A DNA stretch of 64,000 nt from Mimachlamys varia. Taxonomy: Eukaryota > Mollusca > Bivalvia > Pectinida > Pectinidae. The stretch spans positions 35,240,688 to 35,304,687 of the forward strand of contig OX392535.1 of assembly GCA_947623455.1 (NCBI GenBank), written 5' to 3'. This document shows positions 48,600 to 60,510 of this stretch, piece after piece; position 1 is the stretch's first letter, and every line of letters starts with the position of its first letter. The notes under the pieces were generated by a model that saw only the letters and a list, made by a program, of their open reading frames with translations, was not told where the DNA came from and made no database searches. The position numbers were made by a program, and so were the translations under genes.

Positions 48600-51500
48600 A
48601 TTTTAAGTTTTTTAACTTCAGGTCAGAGTCGACTCTGCTTGTCTGTCTTCTATGGATATGATCTGATGTCAGGCAGATGTGAAGAGTTTTGCGGCGTAAA
48701 CGATTGGTATTCAATTTTCTGGACGATTGAACAAATTCATAAATAACATATCAAAGAGAAAAACAAGTAATTATATTCTCTATCGCGAAATATGATTCCT
48801 GATATGTGATTCCGATATTGGTTTCTTCAGGCTATTCGGTGGAACTATAAGTCCAAAGCACCTGGTGAAATCGCTAGTATATGTAAAGGTTAATTAATGG
48901 TTTTAAGGTAGGCATCTCCTCGGTTCCTTTCTCTGTAAGAATCGATTTAGAACTGAACGTAATTTACTCATAAAGCAACATATTAAACATTTGTCGGGAA
49001 ACACATTATTATAAATAGGATTTACACTACTATATACTTTTCTTCATTCTAAGACCAATCGGTAATGCTTGGGACAAAAAAAAATTTGAACAACCAGAGA
49101 GATAAAGAATCTACCACGTACATTTGAAAGATGAACGAAAGATTCACACATGTGCATACACGTGTAAAATGTTATGATTAATAAGTTAACATATTAATAT
49201 AATAAAAAAAAACCATGTAAAGTTCCCACGACTAGAGTGACCAAAATGGGTAATGGTCATTGTAAACTCTCGGTAAGCTTAATAGGAATGTCTAAAAATT
49301 TAGATGCAACATTTATTATGTTAAATGTTTTTTATAAACAAATTATTTTCTCATTCACGTCTCGCCTACCTCATTAGTTACTTACCTTTCATGCTTGTTT
49401 GCATTTGTAGCATAGTTGCTCAAAATAATCTTTGATTTATGATAATATAAATCACTTCCACCAGGAAAAAAAAATACTAAATATTGCATGTGTTATCGCC
49501 CTAGTTAGAATGAAGGTAATGAACCTAGGTTGAATCCTCAACCGCGAACATTAGCCAGACAGGCAGAAATCACGTTTATTATCTTGAAATTATTAATTTT
49601 GTATGATGGGTTATATGTAGGCAAAATCAGATCGTTAGTTTCCACATGTAGATTCACTTAGTATGTTAATGTCGTATATGAAAGAAAGAAGAGAAAGTAC
49701 GCTTCATCATAATGTGCTACACAAAGAGAATACATATTTATGTCTGTCGCCTACGCCACCTTTCATGTACTAAAATATTTGGACATGGTGGTTTCGGGAC
49801 TTTTAAAGATCTCATTCATACTAACAATTTACTTTATAATGTATCTTACTAAACGTATGTTGCGAAATCATATTTTTTCATTCCAACAGGAATACTTTAA
49901 TCCAATCGTCTTCTTCAATAATTCATGTTTTCTGTCAGCAATGCCATACATTTATGATAATCTAGAATTAAATTACGCCAACTATAGCGCTGGTGTCCAA
50001 CGCCATTTCACGTCGACCGCAGACTATTAAACAACACAAGGGAGTTTTGTCAGATGTAATACTCTAGGGAAGGGATATGTGAATCATTATAGCATATCGG
50101 CTGATATCTGCTCACGCCTGTAAATCACTATTTTGCGGCAATTTAACAGAAGTAACTCGATAAGTTGATGGTATGTACCATGGCTAACCACGGATTTGGA
50201 CCTTGCTTTTGACATGTAATTTGCAAAGGTATTTTGGTATTTCAGGAGAAACAATTACGCTCGCGTAGATAATATAATATATTGCACAAAACAACCATAC
50301 TGCTATGCTCTCAAGTGTCTATAGCATGCAATAGGGGGGAACGTCTGATCAGCCATACTCTATAAAAGTGTGCAAATCGATTTTGTTTTGCCAAGTAGCG
50401 ATATCAAGCCTATGAAGCCACTCACCGTTCCTCCATTAGATACTCCAAACCATAAAGCTTCCGTCAGGATGTGTTTAGTTTTTTTAGTGCCAAATGAATT
50501 CGTATCAACGTTATTGGTTTCACATCATTGTTTCTTGGTTCCTTATCATTAATGTTTCTTTGGATACCTGACATAACCTTGATTTGACATAGGTTTGTTT
50601 TGTTATTGTCAATGAAGCCTTTTACTTTTTCCGATGTTATTCTTTTTATATATTTTTTTTTTTTGGGGGGGGGGGGGGGGGGGATTTCAATGTTCATTAG
50701 CGTGTTATTTAGAATTGTCTTTTTCATCCAGATTAGAATTTTTGATGGCCCATGTTGATAAATTCAAAGCTTAATGCCTAAGTGTGACATGTTGCTTCAG
50801 TTTTTTCCTGGATTTGTCAGCTGACGTCACCGTAGTATTACAGGGAGTTTTGCTGTTCTTACCCATTCACAGCACATTAATGTCGGGCATCTCCTTTCTT
50901 TCCAGCTTTAAACAGTATTTATTCAATAAATATGCAAATATACAATAAATATATAAATAAACATTAAGGATTCGAAAACAAGTACAAAGTACCTGTATAA
51001 ATGTCTCCGGTTTATATATAGTATGTCTGTGTAGCGACCTAAGTAAAAGGCTAAAATTGTTTGTTATAAACGTAAATGTTTTTATAGTAACTTTTATTGA
51101 TAAAATGAACGTGTTCATGTTGGGTTTTTTTTATGAAAGGAAACAATAATGATAAATAATCACCGAGAGAAACAAACATGACTGCTTCATTTCAGACTTT
51201 CCCGTCACACAGATTGAACATCTCAAGTAAATGCCACCTTTATTCTTCGAGAAAACGTTTTTGTTACATAGGTGTGGCAAATATGTTTCTCCTTTTAAGT
51301 ATTTTTGTCTCATTGTTGTTGATTACAATCCCCTCTGATTGATTAATGACCACTACACACATTTCTTGTGTTTTTACGTATACATCCAACATGTGGATAA
51401 TGTTTAAAAGCGTTTTTTTAACCTATGTGGAATTACTATCTATCAACATGGGCGTGTGTAGTTAGAACTGTTGTAACGGAGTCGTCCTTTCGGCAGGTGT

Positions 51501-52660
51501 AATAAAGACGTTTAAACTAATGTATATACTACATGAACAACAACAATCTAATGATGACAAAGTGATGCCGATAAAACTGTTAATGAATCATTCTTACGTG
51601 GCTTATTGCCTCAGGGACAGTATCTCGGGTCCTCTTATTTATACGCAGGTGTAATTTAAAGAGTTTATGGTAATACCTGTCACATTATCACAGGCTTAAA
51701 ACAATAACATGAAATAGAGAAATAATGAAGCACATATCTAAAATGTCTGGGTGCCGTTGCAGAAAGCCAAGATCAGAGAGAGTTTTTTTCATTAACTCAT
51801 ACGTCAAACGTTAAACCCATATGTTGATCCATTCTTAAGTATTCAGTGAAACGTGAAGATGCCTGTAAAACGCTCTATATCATTCTTTGGCCACAGAAAA
51901 AATTACATCCCAAAATAGTAATTCATATTAACAGAACCAGAATACATTTCAGACATTGCAAATATCGGCAGCAGCTAATCCAGGGCAGTATCAATTACAT
52001 AGTCTCGCGTTTTCCTTTTCCTTTTGGGAAGTATTCATTGAAACTGTTATTACAGATATAATATATGCACGATTATGCAATCATTATATCGACCTCATTA
52101 TCTGTTCGTTAAATTATTCTATTCTTGGATTAGAAAAGGCGAAGAAATCTTTCTTGCTTGCCTACTTGTTGTATACAAGCACTGGTTCTTGTGTAAATAA
52201 ACTGTTGTAGTACCAGTGTTATTTATTTAACTAAATAGCTGTTAAACCAATTTATTTTTGTGGGATAATAGATTGAAGGAAATATGGCAATGTGACAATG
52301 TCTATAACACGTTATAATTTAAGACTTTCATGGTCTCTTGTTTTATTAAGTGTTTTCTAAATAAACTTGCCGATATGAATGACCTAAGCATGCAATGTAT
52401 GTAAATAGGATGGTTTTGCAGATAATTCAAGATATGGATTTATTTATTAAAATTGTGTTATTCAGTGATAATTTTGCGAAATAAAATCTACAAAACCATT
52501 TGATATGATTTTTCCCCTCAAATTTTAGGTAAAACGACTTCCTTTACATTTTCAACAGTCTTTGTTTGAAAGGATAAATATAATCCTCTTAAGCCAGAAG
52601 ATTCTTCAGAATAACTTTCATACTATTTATTACATAATTTCATGTAATACAACGAGAAAA
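48600..52660. other. Gene-poor interval
   Basis: AT-rich sequence. Short ORFs (for example 49740-50030 on +, 96 codons) have no recognisable domain, no splice context and no conserved composition. Apart from the G-run, no feature is supported. Confidence 0.5.
50665..50683 (+). repeat. Poly-G tract (19 bp) after an AT-rich run
   Basis: A T-run immediately precedes 19 consecutive G, giving an abrupt T/G strand asymmetry. Confidence 0.95.
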
Positions 52661-52684
52661 TATCAAATATTTGTTTTAATCATT

Positions 52685-52690
52685 TTTATT
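52685..52690 (-). terminator. Poly(A) signal of the secreted repeat-protein gene
   Basis: AATAAA on the minus strand, about 75 bases after the distal stop codon, followed by AT-rich sequence. Confidence 0.65.
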
Positions 52691-52761
52691 TAAATATACA
52701 TATAGAAATAATTATAAAAAATTATCACAGAGGAAATGTACAAATTTACATCAATGAACTT

Positions 52762-52868
52762 TTAAATGGATTTGTAGAAATATTGCATCGTTCCCGCCTC
52801 ATGGAACCCGTTGTCAGTCGCTCTCGCTCTCTCCCGATCTTCGCTCAATCCAGATAGTTGTCCATTTA
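52762..52868 (-). CDS. Terminal exon, coding status ambiguous
   Basis: The acceptor is TGTTATTCAG (AG 52870-52869). With the GGC|GTAAGT donor upstream, the first codon is TAA and the protein ends at the junction. If the upstream donor is AAG|GCGTAA (GC-AG intron), a 35-codon tail opens instead (NGQLSGLSEDRERARA ... GTMQYFYKSI) with TAA at 52764-52762. Confidence 0.5.
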
Positions 52869-55800
52869 CTGAATAACACAGAAACAAATCATACATTACA
52901 TACAATTAAAATTTGTGTCAATTAAAAACAGGTAATTTGAAACATTTAAAACATTTTCTGACATGTTTCAAACGACCGGTTTTTTTCTAGTGTTGCTGTC
53001 AAGTCGATTTTATTTAAGAAAGTTTGAACTCAAATAAACATTAAAAACTTACAATGACTACGTCATTCTAATATATTTCTAAAGTCAATATTTTCACCTC
53101 CAAAATATCTAACATTAAAATCAGTTCCTTGTGTAATGCTTTAAATATAGATATTTCTTATAAAAAAACATTTGATTCCAGGATAAGTATGATGTGCTAG
53201 TAACACAAACTAAACTTTAAGTTCCCATTGTATGATAACAATGCACAATGTTTGCACTATTTTAAGTATTTATGAAAATACTTACGCCTTCATAAGACCG
53301 CAGAGCATCGTACTTCGAAAGATATCCTGAAAAAAAGATAGAATCAGGTTAGAAAGCTCTGTATTGGAATTTCTAAGATAACATATTTTCGTTTTATTAT
53401 ATGAGATTTATCAGGATATTTCGAATCTGAATACCGTTATTTGTCGATTAAATAGAAATTTTATAACAATTTAACAGAATGGAATTTTACCTTCTCTCCG
53501 TTTACTTTTTGCTGTCATAATGTTCTTTGTTTTTTCGCTAACTTTATCGACTGCTTTGTTGATAAAATCGGCACCATTGGTTCCGGCGGTAAAGTCAAAC
53601 AGCGTCTTAATTCTAGCCGGACGAGTATCCTGTGGATTAACTGGCCTGGCATTGACATAAAGGTTGGAGTTCCTCACGTTTGGATTGTTCCATTTGGGAT
53701 CGAAAGCTCCTTCAGATCTGGCATACTCTCGTCTAGCGGCTTCATTGATTTCACTCCTTGTCATTAATTGACCTGGACTAGGAGGATCCAAAGGTGGACC
53801 ATTTATGTCGGGAATAGATGGATCCAAAGGTAGACCATTTATGTCGGGAATAGGTTGATCCGAAGGTAGACCATTTATGTCGGGAATAGATGGATCGAAA
53901 GGTAGACCATTTAAGTCGGGAATAGATGGATCGAAAGGTTGACCATTTAAGTCGGGAAGAGATGGATCTGAATTTAGACCATTTATGTCGGGAATTGGTG
54001 GAATATTGGAGTCAAACAGTGGGGAATGAGGAAGAAATGGTTCCGGTGGATAATCTGATGGATTCGGTAATTGATTGGCTGGTCCACCATTGCCTCCGAA
54101 GTCGGTATTCAACTGGTCGAGAAGTCCTACAACACGAGTGAAAATTGACATGTTATAGTTTCAAACATCAATGTTTAAGTCAATATATTGTGTAAATACC
54201 AAACACTTTCATCTCTACTGTAATCAGTTTTATCCTGTAGATATCTCTTAATCTTGGTTGTCATGGTTTCATATAAGACAAATCGTTTATAAATGAAATA
54301 TGCTAATAATCTAAATGAAAAAAAAAACATTGAAAAATGTTTTGATAATAGTTTTTTTCGTATAGCAACACTTAGCATGCGTACACGCTAATTTATCATT
54401 AACAAGGACAAACTTTATGTAACTTGATTTTATAGCAAAGACAGCATTGCAGCTTTTTGAACACTTTAGCTTGACTGCATTGCTGATCAATTCAAATAGA
54501 TGCACGCTACTAGAATGCATCTCTGCGATAAATTGGAAATGGAATATTAATGCTGTTATTCATTATTGCTAATAAATTTGACGAAAACATCAGTGAATAC
54601 CTTGATTGTGTTACATCTCCCAAAAATAATGTGAACCATAAAATTTTGTAAAAGCATCATTGCAATTGCTTCCCTTAAAGCAGACTAAAAACAACACAAC
54701 ATATTGATCTCCTAAAAGAAAATACTGACCGGTAATGATGATTTCATTCCCGCATATTTGAAGTAAGAGTAAATACAATTATTATTTTGTAATCTTTCTA
54801 CCTTGCAAAATAACCATCATTATATAGATGCGTACGATTAGATAAGAATTACAAATTTACCTGGTAGGGAAGGGACCCCCAGGGGTAGCTGTTGACCTCC
54901 TTCTGTTGGTGATGTATTGTCCTGCGGAAACTGTGGAATCGGACCACGGAAACCGATTGGGTCTTGTGGCAAATCCAGAGGACCAAAGGCGTCAGAAATT
55001 GGTCCTACAGGTGTCTTTCGTTTGGGCAAATTTGCATTTACATCCGCCTTAGGATCACCAGATGACGCTAAAGGTACTAACGGGGCATCCATCACACCTC
55101 CTATAGGCAACACAGGTTCGCGGAGGGCATCCGTCGAAATGGGTAACGTGTCGGGGAAACGCGGATCAGGATGATTGCCAATAGAACCAACACTATCTAC
55201 GGCAGGCTGGATAGGTGGAATATAACCAGGCTTATTAGTTGGCAACGCTGCGGATGAATCCAGGGCACCAAACGGAGTCAATGGACCTAAAGGATTCATG
55301 TGGTCGATCGGTAGTTGATCAAGGCCCATCTCTGAAGCTCCAAAAGTTCCAAAAGGCAGTTGATCCAGTGGATCTACTATTCCAGTTACCGGTGGTTCAA
55401 CGTAGTTTGGATCTTTCACGCCAACTGGGGAATTTGGAAGTGCAGGAAATGGCAGCCACGTAATGTCCAACGGAGCATCTAATGGTCCCTCTTTCTCTGA
55501 ACCAATGTAGTTAGGATCTGTATTACTTGGAACCTTGACATCTGTTGGTGCTTGATCGGCAACATAATTTGGATCCTTAATATCAGTTAAAGGACCAAAA
55601 ACATCAGATTGTGCAGGGTCGACATACCCTGGGTCATTGATATCTAGTGGTAAAGTTGGAAGGTCTAGAGGACCTGACGCAGATTGTGCAGGGTCGACAT
55701 AACCTGGGTCATTGATATCTAATGGTAAAGTTGGAAGGTCTAGAGGACCTGAAGCAGATTGTGCAGGATCGACATAACCTGGGTCATTGATATCTAATGG

Positions 55801-58598
55801 TAAAGTTATGGGGTCTAGAGGACCTGACGCAGATTGTGCAGGGTCGACATACCCTGGGTCATTGATATCTAGTGGTAAAGTTGGAAGGTCTAGAGGACCT
55901 GACGCAGATTGTGCAGGGTCGACATAACCTGGGTCATTGATATCTAGTGGTAAAGTTGGAAGGTCTAGAGGACCTGACGCAGATTGTGCAGGGTCGACAT
56001 ACCCTGGGTCATTGATATCTAATGGCAAAGTTGGAAGGTCTAGAGGACCTGAGACAGATTTTGCAGGAGCGACATAACCTGGGTCATTGATATCTAATGG
56101 CAAAGTTGGAAGGTCTAGAGGACCTGAGACAGATTTTGCAGGTTCGACATAACCTGGTTCATTGATATCTGATGGCAAAATTGTGGGGTCTTTAGGACCT
56201 AAGGGGCTATTGACTTTGTCTGCTATATTATTTTTATCTTTGACATTTGTTGGTAGTTCTGGAATGATCGGAAAATTAAAAGGACCCATGGGATCAGAAG
56301 ATAGTGTCGGATCTACATAACCTGGGTCATTGGTATCCGATGGCAAGTTCGGTAAATCTAGAGGAACTAACGGTTCATTAAGCCCTGCCTCGACCGCATA
56401 ATTTGGGTCCTTTACATCAGGAATGTTGGGAAGAATAGGAAGGGTTTCAAGACGAGAAGCAACAAGAGAGCCAGATGGATCGGCACTGTTTGGGACATAA
56501 CCGGGATTCTTGCCTGGAGTAGAGACTGGTGGTATGATAAGTGGATCGATAGCATCAAAAGGAATTTTGGGGAGGGAAGGTGATGGTAATACATTATGAC
56601 CAATTACCCCTGGCAGTATGGACGAATCTAAATCCGTTGGTACACCATAGTCTGGTTTGAGATTTACCGGAAGTACTGGGTCCGTTGGCTCCACGTAATC
56701 TGGTTTGTGTTTTACCGGAAGTACTGCGTCCGTTGGTTCAACATAATCTTGTTTGTGCTTTAGAGGAAGTACTGGGTCCGTTGGTTCAACATAACCTGGT
56801 TTGTGTTTTACCGGAAGTACTGGGTCCGTTGGTTCAACGTAATCTGGGTTGTGTTTTACCGGAAGAACTTGGTCCATTGGTTCAACATAACCTGGTTTGG
56901 AATTTACCGGGAGTTCAGTATCCTTTGGCGCAACGTAAACTGTTTTATGTGTTTGAGATGGTGTTGGTCCTTTTACAGGGGAATGATGCGGGTCATCTAA
57001 AGGAGGCAGAGGGATAGGTTCCACGATGAGTGACGGTCTCTTTGGTGAAATATAACTTCTGTCATTCACTGGATTTGTCCTCTCAATAAAATCATTCATA
57101 TTTGAAGGAAGAACATTTCCAGCCGCAGATACCGTTGTTGGTAACCGGGGTGTCCAAATAGAGTCGATTCCACGTGCTGTCGGTGAATAACTAGGTCGTC
57201 TTCTTGGAAGTATATCTCTAATATTGGGTGTGAATCTTGGTCTCTTTATGGCCGGCATATACGTTCTCCTCGAATTTTGTTCATCAACCGGACGATCTGT
57301 ATTCCAGAAAGATCCTCGTAATCTGCCAGAGCGTCCGCCATTTCTACGAAGGTTGGATCTCAGTGACTGAAGATAACTACGCCGCCTTGGCACAGGTGAA
57401 TCAGCGTTCCTAATTACTACATTTGACTGGAAACGACGTCTCCTGCCTGATAATTCGTCAAATGAAGGCTCTGATCCACGAAATCCGTCTGATACGCGAG
57501 CAGAGCGAGATGGAAGAAATCCACCATCGGTCAATTCTCGCTCAGAAAGATTTGCAAGTTGTTGACGTCTCCGCAGACGGGCTGTAACATACATTTCATG
57601 TCAAGTTACATTTTCAGTGGCCGTGCAAAGTACAATTGGATCATTTTATCAATACATTGTCAGATATAATGCCATAATTTATCCGGACAATTTTTTATTT
57701 ATTTGAGAAGAAATACAGCAGCATTTGATACCTAGCTTTATGAATATGATTTTACCAAATAACAATAAACGTATCAACTGTCTATGATATAATCAAAAAT
57801 AATATCTGCTTTTAATCTTATCCTGGGTCTCAAAACGGTGTTTACATAATGAAAACACTGTCTCATCAATGACTAAATAACATAAATAACATGGTACTAG
57901 TAAAAAAGACAGTAAATTGTTTCCAATACATAGTTTGAACATATATAGAGTAAACGTCAATTACAATCTCTTTCAAAAACCATTTACACTTATTTTATCA
58001 ACTTTCATCAATAAAATTATTTTCTTATGGACTATTTTATCGGTAAAAACAAACATATACCGAAATAATCTTAACGGAATATTATTCTTGTGATTGTATG
58101 CTAGTGGTTGCCATGCACATGGGTTCGCAAAACGATGGTGTAATATATCATATCATTTTTTTTTTAATTTAAAGATTTGATATTTTTTAGTCTTGCATGA
58201 GATCAAGTTTCAACCAATCACACGGAATACAAATTAAAGAAATAGACTATTAAAGTGAATAAAATGGTATCGGTTTGGTCATCAAAATATATATATTAAT
58301 AAACTAAAAGACAAAAATGTAAGCAATTTCATCCATTTGTACATATTTACAGTAATAATAAATATATGATATGAGAAATATAGAAGTATAAAATTATATC
58401 AGAAATTAAGTAAACCAAATTTTAAATAATGTTTATGAATCAATAATTATGATCATTTACAACCATATCCCAAAACAGTTAATAATTAAAAATAATAAAA
58501 AGGATAAAAGAAAATTAATTACCTATTCGGTTTCTCTCATGTTGTACTTGCGAAAGTGTCGTTCCTATTATTAACGAAATAAGTAGTAGTTTCTTCAT
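52762..58598 (-). CDS. Secreted, cysteine-free, proline-rich repeat protein (candidate extracellular/shell matrix protein)
   Basis: Minus-strand coding exons are 58598-58523 (after a 5' UTR exon), 57581-54861, 54126-53491, 53326-53286 and a terminal exon from 52868. All upstream junctions are GT-AG and phase-consistent. The product is 1,158 residues, or 1,192 if the alternative last junction is used. A signal peptide (MKKLLLISLIIGTTLSQ) is followed by an Arg-rich segment (~26-150). Then come six 16-aa repeats (KPGYVEPTDPVLPVKH type, ~240-340) and eight 25-aa repeats (LPLDINDPGYVDPAQ plus SASGPLDLPT, ~490-685). Exon 4 adds six 12-aa repeats (PDINGLPFDPSI type, ~974-1050) and then a basic non-repetitive tail. 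No cysteine appears after the signal peptide. High Pro/Asp and repeated GYV tyrosines suggest a disordered extracellular-matrix protein; byssal or shell-matrix use is inference. I recognise no family. Confidence 0.85.
53286..53326 (-). CDS. 41-nt microexon
   Basis: The acceptor is TTTTTTTTCAG and the donor is GGC|GTAAGT. It encodes YLSKYDALRSYEG in the correct frame. Confidence 0.72.
53491..54126 (-). CDS. 12-aa repeat exon and basic tail
   Basis: The acceptor is GTTGTAG and the donor is GAAG|GTAAAA. Six 36-bp units encode PD(I/L)NGLPxDPSI-type repeats. A non-repetitive segment follows (EAARREYARSEGAFDPKW; FDFTAGTNGADFINKAVDKV; KSKRRE) that looks more ordered and basic. Confidence 0.88.
54861..57581 (-). 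CDS. Large repeat exon (2,721 nt)
   Basis: The acceptor is TGTTACAG (AG 57583-57582) and the donor is CCAG|GTAAAT. It opens with ARLRRRQQL, possibly a propeptide cleavage site, and an Arg/Ser-rich region. It then carries a 48-bp repeat array (~56640-56930) and a 75-bp array (eight units, anchors every 75 bp from 55631 to ~56156). Degenerate relatives (DPNYV, DPGYV) lie on both sides. No Cys codon is seen in frame. Confidence 0.9.
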
Positions 58599-58603
58599 TT
58601 TAT
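58523..58603 (-). CDS. Signal-peptide exon
   Basis: The acceptor TTTTCAG is followed by ATAAA and ATG (58598-58596). It encodes MKKLLLISLIIGTTLSQ, a basic n-region plus hydrophobic core, then VQHERNRI. The donor is ATAG|GTAATT, exit phase 1. Cleavage is expected after about residue 16. Confidence 0.88.
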
Positions 58604-58814
58604 CTGAAAATGAAAAAATGAAAAAATGTGATTATCATATTAAAAAGATATTTTTAAAAGAAAAACTTCATGCACAATAGTTCTTACAGTAAGTAAATTA
58701 TCAAAATGGATTAACAGTGTCAAATTTCGAAGGTTACGTTTGATAATGATATCGTTATAGAACGCGCCGTGATGTACGTGTGTAAGTAAAAAGGTCTCAT
58801 CATTTGATACATAC

Positions 58815-58845
58815 CTGTTAAGTATCGCTTTAGTTTCTGTTTATC
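58815..58845 (-). other. 5' UTR exon of the secreted repeat-protein gene
   Basis: Between the TATA box and the donor CAG|GTATGT (GT at 58814-58813). There is no ATG. It would splice to the acceptor TTTTCAG at 58606-58604, five bases before the start codon. The upstream edge is approximate. Confidence 0.55.
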
Positions 58846-58863
58846 AAATCCTACGAGTCTGCG

Positions 58864-58872
58864 CCTTATATA
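58864..58872 (-). promoter_or_regulatory. TATA box of the secreted repeat-protein gene
   Basis: TATATAAGG on the minus strand, about 25-30 bases upstream of the inferred transcription start (~58840). A 5' UTR exon ending AACAG|GTATGT follows. Confidence 0.6.
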
Positions 58873-58899
58873 CTACACTACAGGGAAGTCTATTTTGAG

Positions 58900-60510
58900 C
58901 ATCAGCTTTTGACGTAAGGCAACCACACATAGTCAACTAGATAAAAAAATAGACGTATACCACATTGCTATGCGGGATGACGTCATATGATAAAGAGACA
59001 ATACCTGAGCTCTGTATGGACGTCTAGTGTCACGCTAGACTGCACACAGCGATGGTTCAGTGTACCAACTGAGAAAGAACGACCTGTCAAGTAAACAATC
59101 TGTCCTACGTCACGCGTGATGGGTTGGTTTTAATATGAATATATCTTAATTAGTTTATATGATACTTCACGTATTACATTAACAGATGTACATTATTTAA
59201 TATGTCTATGTTGTTGTTTTTTTCTCTCAATTTTATTGATTTTATTTTGCAGAGCTTCGACAGTTTTCCACGTCATCGGTATGTATTTGTTTTTACAAGA
59301 TAAATTTTACAAGCTTATTTCGATTCAATATCAATGCAAGCCACTTAATTGTGGGGCATCCCTTACTTCATCAATGTCAGTTGGAAATATAGGATTGGTA
59401 AAAAGATGAACCATTAAAGAAAGAGTTTAACCTACCTTAAAAACTTGTCACATTAAAACATGATTGATCTGATTTGTCACAGGTCAAAAGATGTCTGGTT
59501 TTTCTATGTCAAATGCCTTGAAATAAAAATTATAGATAGATGCAATGCAACGTGAAATTTTAACCCTGTTAGATAATATTTTTTATTCATTTGTTATAAA
59601 ATTCGTTTGCAGCTTCACATCTGTTTTTTTATTTCTTTAATAAACACAAATGTATTGTTCGTTATGTAAATAAAAGTCTACAACATGTCTTTTTTGAAAA
59701 TTTACATCGGAAATGAAGCATATTTAAAAAAAAAAAAAAACAGATTAATAATTCAATAGAAAAATGAAATTAAATAAATGGAAAAAAATAATCAGGGGAT
59801 ACATCAAACAGTTTTAATTGATCATTTTGGCATATGCTTTCAAAAATTAAGCATTTTGATAACATCGGAGTGACACTGAAAACAAGTTAAAGATATATAT
59901 CCACAAAATATATAACGTACTTCTATTTTCGATGGAAAGTGGGGACGCAATAATATCAGTCGTCCGTCTGTCACGATCACATATTCTGTCAATGTCTGAA
60001 TTAACTGCCTTGTTTTAACTCGCAGTCTATTTAGATTACAATTCGATTTTGTGTGTTATACCTCCATAACATAAAAAATTATTCAAGTTAATCCTAAATT
60101 ATAAAGGTCACTGACCTGATCAGTTTAAACACTGAAACATTGTGCATACATATTTTATAAATATCTAATTAAGATATTAAATCAAGACTTTTTAACTGGT
60201 TTTCGTAAAACAGCTTTCATTGCAACGATATTAATTTTATTTTAATCCATATTTTACTATCCATGGGAAAATATCACAAATCATATAAGAAAACCACGAG
60301 CATTATTTTTCATACAAATTTAGTACATTTTTAGTATTAAAACGTTTTAAAAGCAAATACGTGTGTTAGTGAAGTTGGGTTAAATGAAAAATAATCAACA
60401 ATTTTATAAATTTTATACACTCAGGTGATTGGTTAGGTTTTGTTTGGTTTGATTGTTTTTGCGTCCTATGAACAGTCAGGGTCATTAAGGACGGACTCCT
60501 GTTGTGTGCG
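58900..60510. other. Intergenic interval upstream of the secreted gene
   Basis: AT-rich sequence with an A-run at 59728-59741. No ORF, promoter pair or recognisable repeat is supported on either strand. Confidence 0.5.

Noticed and set aside
49740..50030. 96-codon + strand ORF
   Set aside because: AT-rich hydrophobic composition, no domain, no splice or promoter context.
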